A stretch of 64,000 bases of DNA from Arcobacter acticola (GTDB lineage Bacteria > Campylobacterota > Campylobacteria > Campylobacterales > Arcobacteraceae): assembly GCF_013177675.1 (NCBI RefSeq), contig NZ_CP042652.1, forward strand, positions 1,302,001-1,366,000, read 5' to 3'. The notes under the pieces were generated by a model. The model was not told the DNA's origin and made no database searches. It worked only from the letters and a program-made list of their open reading frames with translations. Position numbers and translations under genes: made by a program. This document shows, piece after piece, positions 16,610-25,485 of this stretch. The first letter of the stretch is position 1; each line of letters begins with the position of its first letter.

Positions 16610-18249
16610 AACTGATTTTTTATAATAACTGGTACAAAAAACATAGAAACAACATAAGAGATTAAAGTTCCACCAATAAGTGCCACACCAAGCCCTCCAA
16701 ATACAGCATCGTTTGCTATTAAAGCACTTGCAAATACCATTGTAAGAACTGTTAGAATTATTGGCTTAGAACGTGTTGCTGTGGCTTTTGCAATGGCTTC
16801 GTTTATACTCAAACCTTTTTCAATTACAAGTTGTTTTGAGAAATCTATAATTAAAGTCGAATTTCTTGAGTTTATTCCAATAAGTCCTATAAATCCTATA
16901 AGTGAAGTAGCTGTTAAATAGAAAATATCAACAGTTATCAAATCCATAATTATATGAGCAAAAATAACTCCAATTATTGATATAAAACTTGATAATACAA
17001 TTCCCCCTGAAATTGCAAAACTTTTATAATACATAACCATTAAAAAGAAAATTAAAACAAGAGCAATTATAAACGCTCCTCCTAAATCTATAAATGTATC
17101 AATTGTAACTTTTAATTCCCCATCAAAAACCAAATCAAATCTTTCATTTGTTTTTTTATCTATAAATGATAGGTTTAGCATATTTGTTTTTATAAGATCA
17201 TAATCAGAACTTAAACTATCTATCATTTCATTTCTAGCATCTAAAAGAGGATATATTTGACTATCTTTAGAAGTTTCAGCTATTACGTTTATCATTAGAT
17301 TTAAATTCTTTGAAGTAATTGTTGGCTCTTTAATAACTTCTTTGATTTTTACAAATTCAGAAATACCAACTGTGTTCCCTTGGGCATTTATAATTTTTAG
17401 AGTTTGAAGTTTTGCTTTTAAATCATCTACTTTTGAAGTATTTAACAATCTTGAATCATCAAGTCTTAAAAAAATTGGGATTTGATTTTGTGCATTTGCT
17501 TTATTTATAACAGATACTTTCATTCCTTCAAAAGCTAAATAAAGAATATTTTTAATTTGCTCTAAATCAACATTACTTATAATTGCTTTTGAATTATCAA
17601 GTTCAAGCTCGTACATCATAAAATCTTTATCAGCTAAAATATCAATATCAACTAAAGTTGCTTGATTTTTTAGAATTTGTGCAATTTTAATTGCAAAATT
17701 TCTTCTACTTTCAAAACTATTTCCACCATATATTTCACTAACTATTGAAGCCAAAACAGGAGGGCCAGCGGGTAGCTCTATAAATTTTATATTTGCTTCA
17801 TATAAAGAACAATTTTTTTGTACATCAGCTCTTAATTGGCTTACTAAATTATAACTTGTGATTTCTCTATCTTCTAGTTTTTTTATATTTACCATTATTT
17901 CAGCTTGTGATTCTTTATCTTTTAGAGCACTTTGTTTTACTAAGGCTGCAAAATCAAGGGGTTGACCTTCTCCTAAAAATGCTGAAATATTTGTAATATT
18001 TTCATCTTTTTGAAGATTTTTAGTAATACATTGGACAACTTCTTTTGTTTGATTTATGCTAGAACCATCTTTTAAATCAATATAAATAGAAAAAGTATCT
18101 GAATCCTTGCTTGGAAGCATTTTTGCTTTTGTTATTTGTGTTGGAAATGTTGCAATACTTAAAATAAATAAAATTAAAGTGATTAAATAAACCAAAAAAG
18201 ATTTAAAAGGACTTTGTAAAATGTTGTAAATAAATTTTTCTAATCTCAT
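16594..18249 (-). CDS. RND efflux pump, C-terminal half as a separate subunit
   Basis: 551 residues equal to the second half of an AcrB/CusA-type pump: one membrane helix (about 16-36, LVYLITLILFILSIA), a periplasmic porter domain (about 40-375), then a block of membrane helices including GFIGLIGINSRNSTLIIDFSK, where R replaces the proton-relay lysine often found in helix 10. The N-terminal half is the gene immediately upstream. The ATG at 18249 has AGGA six bases before it, and that AGGA overlaps the upstream TAG stop, so translation is probably coupled. The two halves are in different frames. Confidence 0.85.
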   Translation of the reverse strand: MRLEKFIYNILQSPFKSFLVYLITLILFILSIATFPTQITKAKMLPSKDSDTFSIYIDLKDGSSINQTKEVVQCITKNLQKDENITNISAFLGEGQPLDFAALVKQSALKDKESQAEIMVNIKKLEDREITSYNLVSQLRADVQKNCSLYEANIKFIELPAGPPVLASIVSEIYGGNSFESRRNFAIKIAQILKNQATLVDIDILADKDFMMYELELDNSKAIISNVDLEQIKNILYLAFEGMKVSVINKANAQNQIPIFLRLDDSRLLNTSKVDDLKAKLQTLKIINAQGNTVGISEFVKIKEVIKEPTITSKNLNLMINVIAETSKDSQIYPLLDARNEMIDSLSSDYDLIKTNMLNLSFIDKKTNERFDLVFDGELKVTIDTFIDLGGAFIIALVLIFFLMVMYYKSFAISGGIVLSSFISIIGVIFAHIIMDLITVDIFYLTATSLIGFIGLIGINSRNSTLIIDFSKQLVIEKGLSINEAIAKATATRSKPIILTVLTMVFASALIANDAVFGGLGVALIGGTLISYVVSMFFVPVIIKNQLKKIL

Positions 18250-18257
18250 ATAAAATC

Positions 18258-19817
18258 CTATAAAACTTTTTTAACTAAATATGGCGTAAAAGCATATGCA
18301 ACAAATAATGACATAGCTAAGGAAATAGGTACAAAAACAGGAAGAGGGTGCATAAACTGTCCCATCATTCCACCTACGAAAAACATAGGAATAAAAGTCA
18401 TTATAATTGCAATTGTTGCAATATTGGTGGCATTTCCTATTTCATTCGTTGCATTTATTGAAATATTTGTAATATCAATATTTGGTGATTCACTTTTGTG
18501 TCTATGAATATTTTCAATTACAATAATAGCTGCATCTACTAACATTCCTAAAGATACTATTAGTGCAAATAGCGTAATTCTATTTATTGTTTCTCCAAAA
18601 ATAAAACCTATAAAAAGAGTAAGTGATAAAATCATAGGAACCATCACAGATACAATCATCGCTTCTTTAAATCCAAGTGTAAAAATAAGTAAAATAGCAA
18701 TAATAACAATAGAAATCAAAAGATTTGCAACTAAATCATTTACAGCATTATTTGCAGTATAACCATCATCTCTTGTGATAATATATTTGATATTTTTTGC
18801 TAATAATTCATCTTTTATAGAGTCCATATATGCAAAGATATTTTCATTTATACTTACAGAGTTAGTCCCTTTTAGTTTTGATGCTGTTAGGGTGATTTGT
18901 TCTGATTGCTCAAAATCTCCTTTTTCATCTTTGATATAAATTAGAGCCTCTTTTTTATTTTGAATATCAAAAGATTTTTCTACCTTTGCTATATCTTTTA
19001 GATAAATAGGTATTTGGAAATTATAAGAGATTATTAGATTTTCTAGGTCATTTATATTTTCTATTGCTTGTTTTATTCCAAAAACTACTACTGATGAACT
19101 TTGTGTATTTGTTGTAATATTTGGTGTTTTGTACGAAAGAGATTGTATTTGCTTCATAACTTGAGCTAATGAAAGATTGTAAGCTGCTAGTTTATTTGCA
19201 TCAACTTGTACATTAAACTGCTCTTTTTTTTCACCTTTTAAATCAACTAAAGCTACATCTTTTATTTTATTTATCTCTTTTGATATTTTGCTTACTTCAT
19301 TATATAAATCGGTTTGTAAAATAGCATCTTTGCCATCTATTTTATTGGCATAAAAAGCAATAGTAGCAATTGGAATATCTGTATCTATATCCATTGTTTT
19401 AATAATTGGTTGCATTGCACCTTGTGGCATTAAATCCATATTTCTCATAACTTGGTCATAAAGTTTTAGATTTGATTCTTCTTTGTTTTCACCTATAAAA
19501 TATTGAACTTGCACGATTCCAACTGAATCTTTTGCAAATGAATAGATGTTTTCAACACCTTTTATTTCTCTGATTTTTTTCTCTAAAGGCTCAATTATAA
19601 CTTTTTGTATTTCACTTGGATTTGCACCAGGAAGTGCTACAATTACTACACCACCACTTACTTTTATTTGAGGGTTCTCTTCTCTTGGCATTACAATTAG
19701 TGAAATATAACCTAAGGCTAGAATAAAAAATCCAAAGATAAAAGTCAAAGGATGATTTATAAAAGCTAAGGATAGTTTTCCTGCAATATTTAGATTTTTA
19801 TCTATTTTATTATTCAT
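18258..19817 (-). CDS. RND efflux pump, N-terminal half as a separate subunit
   Basis: 519 residues equal to the first half of an RND pump: helix 1 (LTFIFGFFILALGYISLIV), a periplasmic domain with VVIVALPGANPSEIQKVI and the porter subdomains to about 335, then helices 2-6 with LGMLVDAAIIVIENIHRH in helix 4. This VDAA form retains one of the two relay aspartates, as in several metal-type and unclassified RND families. The protein stops at YAFTPYLVKKVL, where a full-length pump would continue through a cytoplasmic linker into helix 7. It lies between the adaptor gene and the C-terminal half gene. Substrate unknown. Confidence 0.86.
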   Translation of the reverse strand: MNNKIDKNLNIAGKLSLAFINHPLTFIFGFFILALGYISLIVMPREENPQIKVSGGVVIVALPGANPSEIQKVIIEPLEKKIREIKGVENIYSFAKDSVGIVQVQYFIGENKEESNLKLYDQVMRNMDLMPQGAMQPIIKTMDIDTDIPIATIAFYANKIDGKDAILQTDLYNEVSKISKEINKIKDVALVDLKGEKKEQFNVQVDANKLAAYNLSLAQVMKQIQSLSYKTPNITTNTQSSSVVVFGIKQAIENINDLENLIISYNFQIPIYLKDIAKVEKSFDIQNKKEALIYIKDEKGDFEQSEQITLTASKLKGTNSVSINENIFAYMDSIKDELLAKNIKYIITRDDGYTANNAVNDLVANLLISIVIIAILLIFTLGFKEAMIVSVMVPMILSLTLFIGFIFGETINRITLFALIVSLGMLVDAAIIVIENIHRHKSESPNIDITNISINATNEIGNATNIATIAIIMTFIPMFFVGGMMGQFMHPLPVFVPISLAMSLFVAYAFTPYLVKKVL

Positions 19818-19826
19818 CTAAAATTC

Positions 19827-20588
19827 CTAATTAGCATTTGCTAAATCAATTAAAATTTTTGAATACATTCCAGGATAGATATTAAAGTTTTCTTTATTAA
19901 AAGAGATTTTTAATATAAATGAGTGAGTCATTGCATTTGTATTTGGAATAATAGCTTCAATTACCCCTTTTGTTTTAAAGTTTTGAGAAGCTATTTCTAT
20001 ATCAACACTTTGACCTATTTTTATACTATTTAGATTTGTTTCTGAAATATCTGTTTTTATTAAAAGATTTGATAAATCAGTTAATATAAATGCAGGTATA
20101 GAAGGCATCGCCATTTCACCTGCTTTTATTGATTTTTTGATAATTAAACCATCATTAGGGGCTTTTATTTTTAGATAATCATATTGAGTATCAACTTCTT
20201 TTAATTTTGCATTTGTGATTAAAATCATATTTTTTGTATTTAATAGATTTAATTCTAGTTGCTCTAAATCATATTTAGATACTAAATCCTGCTCTTGTAA
20301 TCTTTTATATCTGTTGTAGTTTAATTGAATATTTTTTTCTTGATTTTTTAAAATCTCTAGATTTAAAAGAACTTCTTTTTTATTTGAATCAATACTAGAA
20401 GAATCTATTTCATATAAAATATCACCTTTTTTTACCTGAGAGCCTTCATTTACATAAACATCTTTGATATATCCCATATTTCTACTTGTAATAATCTTTT
20501 CATTATCAGAAATCACTGTTCCTGATAGTTCTAGTTGATTTGCAAATAAATTTACACAAAAAATAGTTGTTAGTAATATTTTTATCAT
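19827..20588 (-). CDS. RND periplasmic adaptor (membrane fusion protein)
   Basis: Links the inner-membrane RND pump to the TolC-like channel. Signal peptide (1-16, ending LFAN), the lipoyl half-motif YIKDVYVNEGSQVKKGDILYEID in pieces (39-61), a short coiled-coil hairpin (about 68-130) and the returning lipoyl strand APNDGLIIKKSIKAGEM, followed by a beta-barrel domain with IGQSVDIEI. At 253 residues it is short for the family because the hairpin and membrane-proximal domain are small. Its start directly meets the end of the outer-membrane gene. Confidence 0.88.
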   Translation of the reverse strand: MIKILLTTIFCVNLFANQLELSGTVISDNEKIITSRNMGYIKDVYVNEGSQVKKGDILYEIDSSSIDSNKKEVLLNLEILKNQEKNIQLNYNRYKRLQEQDLVSKYDLEQLELNLLNTKNMILITNAKLKEVDTQYDYLKIKAPNDGLIIKKSIKAGEMAMPSIPAFILTDLSNLLIKTDISETNLNSIKIGQSVDIEIASQNFKTKGVIEAIIPNTNAMTHSFILKISFNKENFNIYPGMYSKILIDLANAN

Positions 20589-21952
20589 TAGTTTTTTTCC
20601 TCTTTAATATTTTTTCCTAAAACAAGATTTAGTGAAGCTAAAGCAAGAGATTTTTCATATCTAGCTTCTATTAATAAAGCTTCATTTTTTCTAAAGTTTG
20701 CTTCTTGTTGAAGTAGGGTTGTCATTGAAATTAGTTGGTTTTTATATTGTAATTTTGCTTGCTCTAAAATATCATTTGCTAGATTTTTAGCTTGCATTTT
20801 TTCAAGTAAAATTTTCTCTTTTGTTTCTAGGTTTAAAACTGCTTTTTTAAGCTCTAGTTTTATTGCATCTTTTAATTTTTCTTGATTTAATGTGGCTTTT
20901 GCATACTCTATTTTACTTTTTTGTTTTTCAATATTTCTTGTATTATCAAATAGAGTTATTGTTATACCAACCATAGCCATATAATAGTCTTTATCTTGTG
21001 ATAGAGTTAAAGTATCATCATTAAATCCATACTCTAATCTTGAAAAAACAGTAGGATAATAAGCTGCTTTTGCAATATCAATATTTTTTTTACTAGCATC
21101 TACTTGAATGTTTTGCATTTTTATTTCATCTCTATTTTTTAAAGCTTGCTCATAAAGCTCTTTTTCATTTGGAAATTTAAAATAGATATTTTCAAGATTT
21201 TCAACATCAGTGATTGAATCATAAGAACTTAAAAAACCTAGATATGCAAGAGCTAGTTGAAAGTTATTTTTAGCTTCAAGTAGTTGAGAATTTATATTTG
21301 ATTCATAAACTTTTGCTTCATTTACATCTATTTTTGTTACAAGTCCCTCTTTATGAAAAGCAATTGCTCCATTTTTCATAAATAAAACAGACTCTTTTGC
21401 TTTTTCTAAGGCTTTGACAAAATCTTTTGCAACAACAGCACTATTGTAAGCTTTTAAAACCTCAAACTCTAGCTCTTTTTTATCAAGATTATATTTTATG
21501 CTATTTGCTTGTTCTTGAAGTTTTAAAATATCCTTTTGATTTGATAATTTAAATCCTGTAAAAAGTGGAATATCGTATGTTAATTTTGTGTTGAAGTTGT
21601 TTCTTGCACTTGGATAGTTTAAATTATCAGGAATAACATTTTGTCCAGCCATAGCTTGTGCCATAGCTGATGGAGTAAATCCAAAATCATTGAAAGTGGC
21701 TTCCCTTGAAGATAGTTTTGAATTAAAAACATAACCTGAATGATTTGTTCTGCTTATCTCTTCACTAAGAGAGAATTTTCCATAAGAAACAGCATCAATA
21801 TTTTCTATATCCAGTTTTGAAGACTCTATATTTAGTTTTTGTTTTTGTAAATCTTTACTATTTTTTATAGTTGTTTCTAATATTTTATCAAAACTAACAC
21901 TTTGTGCATATGCAAAAGAGACTAGTAATAATGATAAATAAATTTTATGCAT
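20588..21952 (-). CDS. TolC-family outer membrane efflux protein
   Basis: Outer-membrane channel of the tripartite pump. Signal peptide MHKIYLSLLLVSFAYA (1-16), then two OEP repeats with long helices (helix-rich blocks about 165-240 and 360-440) and a beta segment in between (FNTKLTYDIPLFTGFKLSN, and YYMAMVGITITLFDN in the second repeat). Length 454 is normal. First gene of the operon outer-membrane protein, adaptor, RND N-half, RND C-half. A perfect minus-strand -10 lies 31 bases upstream of the ATG. Confidence 0.9.
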   Translation of the reverse strand: MHKIYLSLLLVSFAYAQSVSFDKILETTIKNSKDLQKQKLNIESSKLDIENIDAVSYGKFSLSEEISRTNHSGYVFNSKLSSREATFNDFGFTPSAMAQAMAGQNVIPDNLNYPSARNNFNTKLTYDIPLFTGFKLSNQKDILKLQEQANSIKYNLDKKELEFEVLKAYNSAVVAKDFVKALEKAKESVLFMKNGAIAFHKEGLVTKIDVNEAKVYESNINSQLLEAKNNFQLALAYLGFLSSYDSITDVENLENIYFKFPNEKELYEQALKNRDEIKMQNIQVDASKKNIDIAKAAYYPTVFSRLEYGFNDDTLTLSQDKDYYMAMVGITITLFDNTRNIEKQKSKIEYAKATLNQEKLKDAIKLELKKAVLNLETKEKILLEKMQAKNLANDILEQAKLQYKNQLISMTTLLQQEANFRKNEALLIEARYEKSLALASLNLVLGKNIKEEKN

Positions 21953-21982
21953 TTTTCATCCTATGTTCACTATATAGGCGAT

Positions 21983-21988
21983 ATTATA
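21983..21988 (-). promoter_or_regulatory. -10 element of the efflux operon promoter
   Basis: On the minus strand this reads TATAAT. It sits 31 bases before the ATG of the TolC-family gene, leaving a short leader that contains AGGAT as ribosome site. No clear -35 box is visible, which is usual for Campylobacterota sigma-70 promoters. Confidence 0.5.
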
Positions 21989-22080
21989 CATTAAAAAATA
22001 AGAAATGCATATGGAAAAGTGTTTATATAATTATAAATATAAGTTATATATAAATCTGTTATATATATTATAATATAGGC

Positions 22081-22809
22081 TTATTTAAAGCTTTGGGCCA
22101 GATTACCAATTATTAATTGCCAGCCATCAATTACTATAAAAAAGATAATTTTTATGGGTAGGGATATCATAACAGGTGGAAGCATCATCATCCCTAGACT
22201 CATTAAAATTGAAGCCACAATTATATCTATAACTAAAAATGGTAAAAAGATTAAAAATCCTATTTCAAAAGCAGTTCTTAGTTCACTTACTATAAATGCT
22301 GGCATTAAAAGAGTTAATGGAACAGCGTCTATATTTTTAGGATTAGGTTCTTTTTTTATTCTATAAAAAAGTGCTAAATCATCTTCTCTTGTATTTTTTA
22401 TCATAAATTCTTTAAAAGGTTTTATACCTCTTTCAAAGGCAACTTCATAACCAATTTTTTCATCCATATATGGTTTAATACCATCTTCCCATGATTTCTT
22501 TCCATAAGGTTCCATGATAAAGATTGTTAAGATTAATGATAAAGATATTACTATTTGAGTAGGAGGAGTTTGTTGTAATCCCATTGCTTGTCTTAGAAGT
22601 GAGAATACTATTATAATTCTTGTAAATGAAGTAACCATTAGTATTAGCGTAGGTGCTAATGCCATTAATGTTAAAATTATAGCTATATTTATAGTTTTTA
22701 CAAATTGTGCAGGTTCGTTAATTCCAGAAACAGACAAGTTTACTATTGGTGCTGTATCTTCTGCAAATGCAAAAATAGATAAAAGTAATAAGGTAACTAT
22801 AATTTTCAA
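22081..22809 (-). CDS. fliP: Flagellar export apparatus protein FliP
   Basis: Core inner-membrane subunit of the flagellar type III export gate. The start is TTG 22809, with AGGAT upstream. A cleavable signal sequence (1-16, ending FAFAED) precedes the conserved MALAPTLILMVTSFTRIIIVFSLLRQAMG block (in pieces, residues about 50-80), QTPPTQIVISLSLILTIFIM and the C-terminal FLPFLVIDIIVASILMSLGMMMLPP region. The 242-residue length is normal. It stands apart from other export genes, with only fliK/flhX-like genes a few kilobases away. Confidence 0.95.
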   Translation of the reverse strand: MKIIVTLLLLSIFAFAEDTAPIVNLSVSGINEPAQFVKTINIAIILTLMALAPTLILMVTSFTRIIIVFSLLRQAMGLQQTPPTQIVISLSLILTIFIMEPYGKKSWEDGIKPYMDEKIGYEVAFERGIKPFKEFMIKNTREDDLALFYRIKKEPNPKNIDAVPLTLLMPAFIVSELRTAFEIGFLIFLPFLVIDIIVASILMSLGMMMLPPVMISLPIKIIFFIVIDGWQLIIGNLAQSFK

Positions 22810-22882
22810 AAAAAATCCTATCTAAAAAATGAGTTCAATGTTATCCAAAAAATGTTTAAAACGATATAATCAAGAACTAGGC

Positions 22883-24661
22883 TTACTCTTCACTTGTAAT
22901 ATAACCTAATTCATATAATCTGTCATAGATTTTACTAGCAATATCTCCTGCTGCTTCTCCACCATGTCCACCATGTTCTTCTATAACTGTTACAACATAT
23001 TGTGGATTTTTAAAAGGAGCATAAGTTGTTATCCATGCATGAGATCTTTGATAATATTGTAACTCACTCTCTTTCATTCTTACTTTTTCAGATTGAGGAA
23101 TAGATACAACTTGCGCTGTTCCTGTTTTTGAAGCAATTGTAATTTTAGAATTGATATGTTTACTAGCTGTTCCTTTTGCTGCATATGAAACATCATACAT
23201 TCCTTTTCTTAGCACATCTAAATACTCAAGTGGTATATCTAATTCTTTGGGCTCTTCATATGTTGCTTTATAAAAGTGTGGTTTAGGAAGTTTCCCTGTT
23301 GCTATATAACTTGTATATCTAGCAATTTGTAAAGGTGTTACTAATACATTTCCTTGCCCGATTGATGAAATTACTGTTTCACCTACATACCAAGGTTGAT
23401 TATATTTCTTTTCTTTCCATTCTTTATTTGGATTTACTCCAAAAAATTCATTAATTTGATCAACACCAGTTTGTTGACCAAATCCTAACTTATCAAGGGT
23501 GCTAGATATTTTATTGATACCAATTTTTAAACTCCCCTTATAAAAGAAATCATCACAACTTTCAGCAATTGCTTTTCTAAATCCAACATTTCCATGTCCT
23601 GTTGATTTCCAACATCTAAAATTTCTATTTCCAATTGTAATAGATCCTGAGCAGTTTACATTAAAGTTGTCTTTTATATTGTTTTCTAAAAATGATAAAG
23701 CAACACCCATTTTTATAACAGATCCAGGAGGATAAAGTCCATTTATTATTTTATTTGTAAATGGATGATTAAAATCGTTTCTCATATCATTCCATTCTTT
23801 TACTGAAATTCCACGTGCAAAAATATTATTATCAAACTCAGGAAATGATGCAGCAGATAATATTTCACCATTTTTTGCATCCATCACAATAACAGCTCCA
23901 CTTTTTCCAGTAAAAATTTCTTGAATATATTTTTGAAGATTTATGTCTAAAGTGATTTTGATGTTATTATCTATTGATGGTTCTTTTTCATCTAAAATTT
24001 CAATCTCTTTATTTAAAGCATTTACTTTTACATCTTTATAACCCATTTCCCCTTGAAGCTTGGTGTTATAGTACTTTTCTAAACCATTTTTACCAATTAT
24101 TCCATTAAATGAAGATAACTCATTATTCAAAATATCAATTTTAGAAGCTTTTCCTACATATCCAATTATATGAGAAGCTACTTCTTTTTGTGGATAATAT
24201 CTTTTTGTTGAAGATTCAATTTTGATATCTTCCTTAGATGCTAAGATTGTATATTTTGAGAAAAATTCATCATAAGGAATATAATCAATTATTTCAATGA
24301 AATCATGATTATAAGAAGAATCAGCTTTTTTATACTCTTTCAATAGTTTTTCTTTTTCATATTTTGGAAAATGTTTTACTATTAAATCAATAATATTTTC
24401 TAATTGCTCTTTATATTTGTATGAGCTTAAATGAGGTTTTATTAAAATAGTAAAACCCATTTCATTAATTGCTAGTTTTTCACCATTTCTATCTTCTATG
24501 ATTCCACGAATTGGTATTTTATTAACTCTGTTTATATAATTATTTTTTGATAATTCTTCATAATATGTGTTTGATTTTATACTTAAAAAATATACTCTTG
24601 AAAGTAAAGTAATAACAATTGTAAAAATTACAAGAAAAATTATAATTAATCTTATTTTCAA
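22883..24661 (-). CDS. mrdA: Penicillin-binding protein 2 (peptidoglycan D,D-transpeptidase MrdA)
   Basis: Cross-links peptidoglycan during cell elongation. One N-terminal membrane helix (4-24), a PBP dimerisation domain (about 50-215, with GYVGKAS and GIIGKNGLEKYY) and the transpeptidase domain: SxxK as GSVIKM (about 313-318), SxN-type motif as ESCDDFF, and KTG in SKTGTAQV (about 505). 592 residues, typical for PBP2. The start overlaps the upstream MreD-like gene by ATGA, a classic rod-shape pairing. Confidence 0.95.
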   Translation of the reverse strand: MKIRLIIIFLVIFTIVITLLSRVYFLSIKSNTYYEELSKNNYINRVNKIPIRGIIEDRNGEKLAINEMGFTILIKPHLSSYKYKEQLENIIDLIVKHFPKYEKEKLLKEYKKADSSYNHDFIEIIDYIPYDEFFSKYTILASKEDIKIESSTKRYYPQKEVASHIIGYVGKASKIDILNNELSSFNGIIGKNGLEKYYNTKLQGEMGYKDVKVNALNKEIEILDEKEPSIDNNIKITLDINLQKYIQEIFTGKSGAVIVMDAKNGEILSAASFPEFDNNIFARGISVKEWNDMRNDFNHPFTNKIINGLYPPGSVIKMGVALSFLENNIKDNFNVNCSGSITIGNRNFRCWKSTGHGNVGFRKAIAESCDDFFYKGSLKIGINKISSTLDKLGFGQQTGVDQINEFFGVNPNKEWKEKKYNQPWYVGETVISSIGQGNVLVTPLQIARYTSYIATGKLPKPHFYKATYEEPKELDIPLEYLDVLRKGMYDVSYAAKGTASKHINSKITIASKTGTAQVVSIPQSEKVRMKESELQYYQRSHAWITTYAPFKNPQYVVTVIEEHGGHGGEAAGDIASKIYDRLYELGYITSEE

Positions 24662-25098
24662 AGAAAGGCTCCTAAAAATAGTAGATCTATTATTGTATTT
24701 ATAACTAAAGCGATAAATATATCCTCAGTTAATCCAAATGATATAGCCCACATAATAATAAGTCCTATGTAAAAAAATATTATATAAATATAACTATTTC
24801 CTGCACTATAAGACATTGAATTTTCTTCTTTTGGAAGAATAAAAATATAGATAAATAAGGATAAAAGAGTTAAAGAAAATGGCTTTAATCCTGTATTTAT
24901 TTCGATAAATAAAAATGATATGATTACAAATGCTAGTGAATATAAATATCTTTTTCTAAGACATCTATAAAATGCTGTAAATAAAATTCCAGCAAGCATC
25001 ACTAATAAAAAATGTATAGATGCAATAGTGTTTATTGTTATTGCAATTAATAATACTATAAATAAAAAAAATGGATTATCTAGGTTGTTTCTTGTCAT
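24658..25098 (-). CDS. mreD: Putative rod-shape-determining membrane protein MreD
   Basis: A 146-residue integral membrane protein with about five hydrophobic segments (residues about 10-28, 31-45, 53-64, 75-90, 105-145). Conservation in MreD is weak, so the call rests on size, topology and its direct ATGA overlap with mrdA downstream. MreD normally works with MreC, RodA and PBP2 in the elongasome. mreB and mreC are not in the window. Confidence 0.7.
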   Translation of the reverse strand: MTRNNLDNPFFLFIVLLIAITINTIASIHFLLVMLAGILFTAFYRCLRKRYLYSLAFVIISFLFIEINTGLKPFSLTLLSLFIYIFILPKEENSMSYSAGNSYIYIIFFYIGLIIMWAISFGLTEDIFIALVINTIIDLLFLGAFL

Positions 25099-25160
25099 AT
25101 GTATCTAATATTTTATTTTGAATAAGTTTGGATTATAGTATAAAAAGTCTTATATGAATA

Positions 25161-25484
25161 TCAAAACTTATTTATAAGGGAATTTGTTGTTTTCTCTTTG
25201 AGTTTACTATCAATATCTTTTTTATTATTTGATAAATCATAGATAAAAGAAAATATTTCAGCCACAGCTTTATACATAGATCCTGGAATCTCTTTATCTA
25301 TATCAATTTGTGATAGAAGTTCTATTAAATCTGCATCTTCTTTTATTGGTATATCATGCTCTTTTGCAATTTTTATAATATTTGAAGCTGTTTCACCTTT
25401 ACCTTTTGCAGTGATTTTTGGTGCATTGTCTTTTTCAATATCATATTTTAAGGCAATTGCTTTTTGTGTTATATTCTTTTCCAT
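25161..25484 (-). CDS. Stand-alone FlhB C-terminal domain protein (FlhX type)
   Basis: 107 residues matching the cytoplasmic C-terminal domain of the FlhB/YscU export-switch family: QKAIALKYDIEKDNAPKITAKGKGETA, then IIKIAKEHDIPIKEDADLIELLSQIDIDKEIP. The membrane domain is absent, and the autocleavage NPTH is missing: the protein begins after that point. In other bacteria such FlhX proteins can replace the cleaved FlhB C-terminal part. It starts one base after the FliK-like gene ends, which agrees with a role in hook-length/substrate switching. Confidence 0.86.
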   Translation of the reverse strand: MEKNITQKAIALKYDIEKDNAPKITAKGKGETASNIIKIAKEHDIPIKEDADLIELLSQIDIDKEIPGSMYKAVAEIFSFIYDLSNNKKDIDSKLKEKTTNSLINKF

Positions 25485-25485
25485 T

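Noticed and set aside
18240-18262. Nonsense mutation or frameshift in a single RND gene
   Set aside because: A well-spaced ribosome site serves the second ORF, the break lies at the natural linker, and both halves are otherwise intact, so a true two-gene pump is more likely, though not proven.
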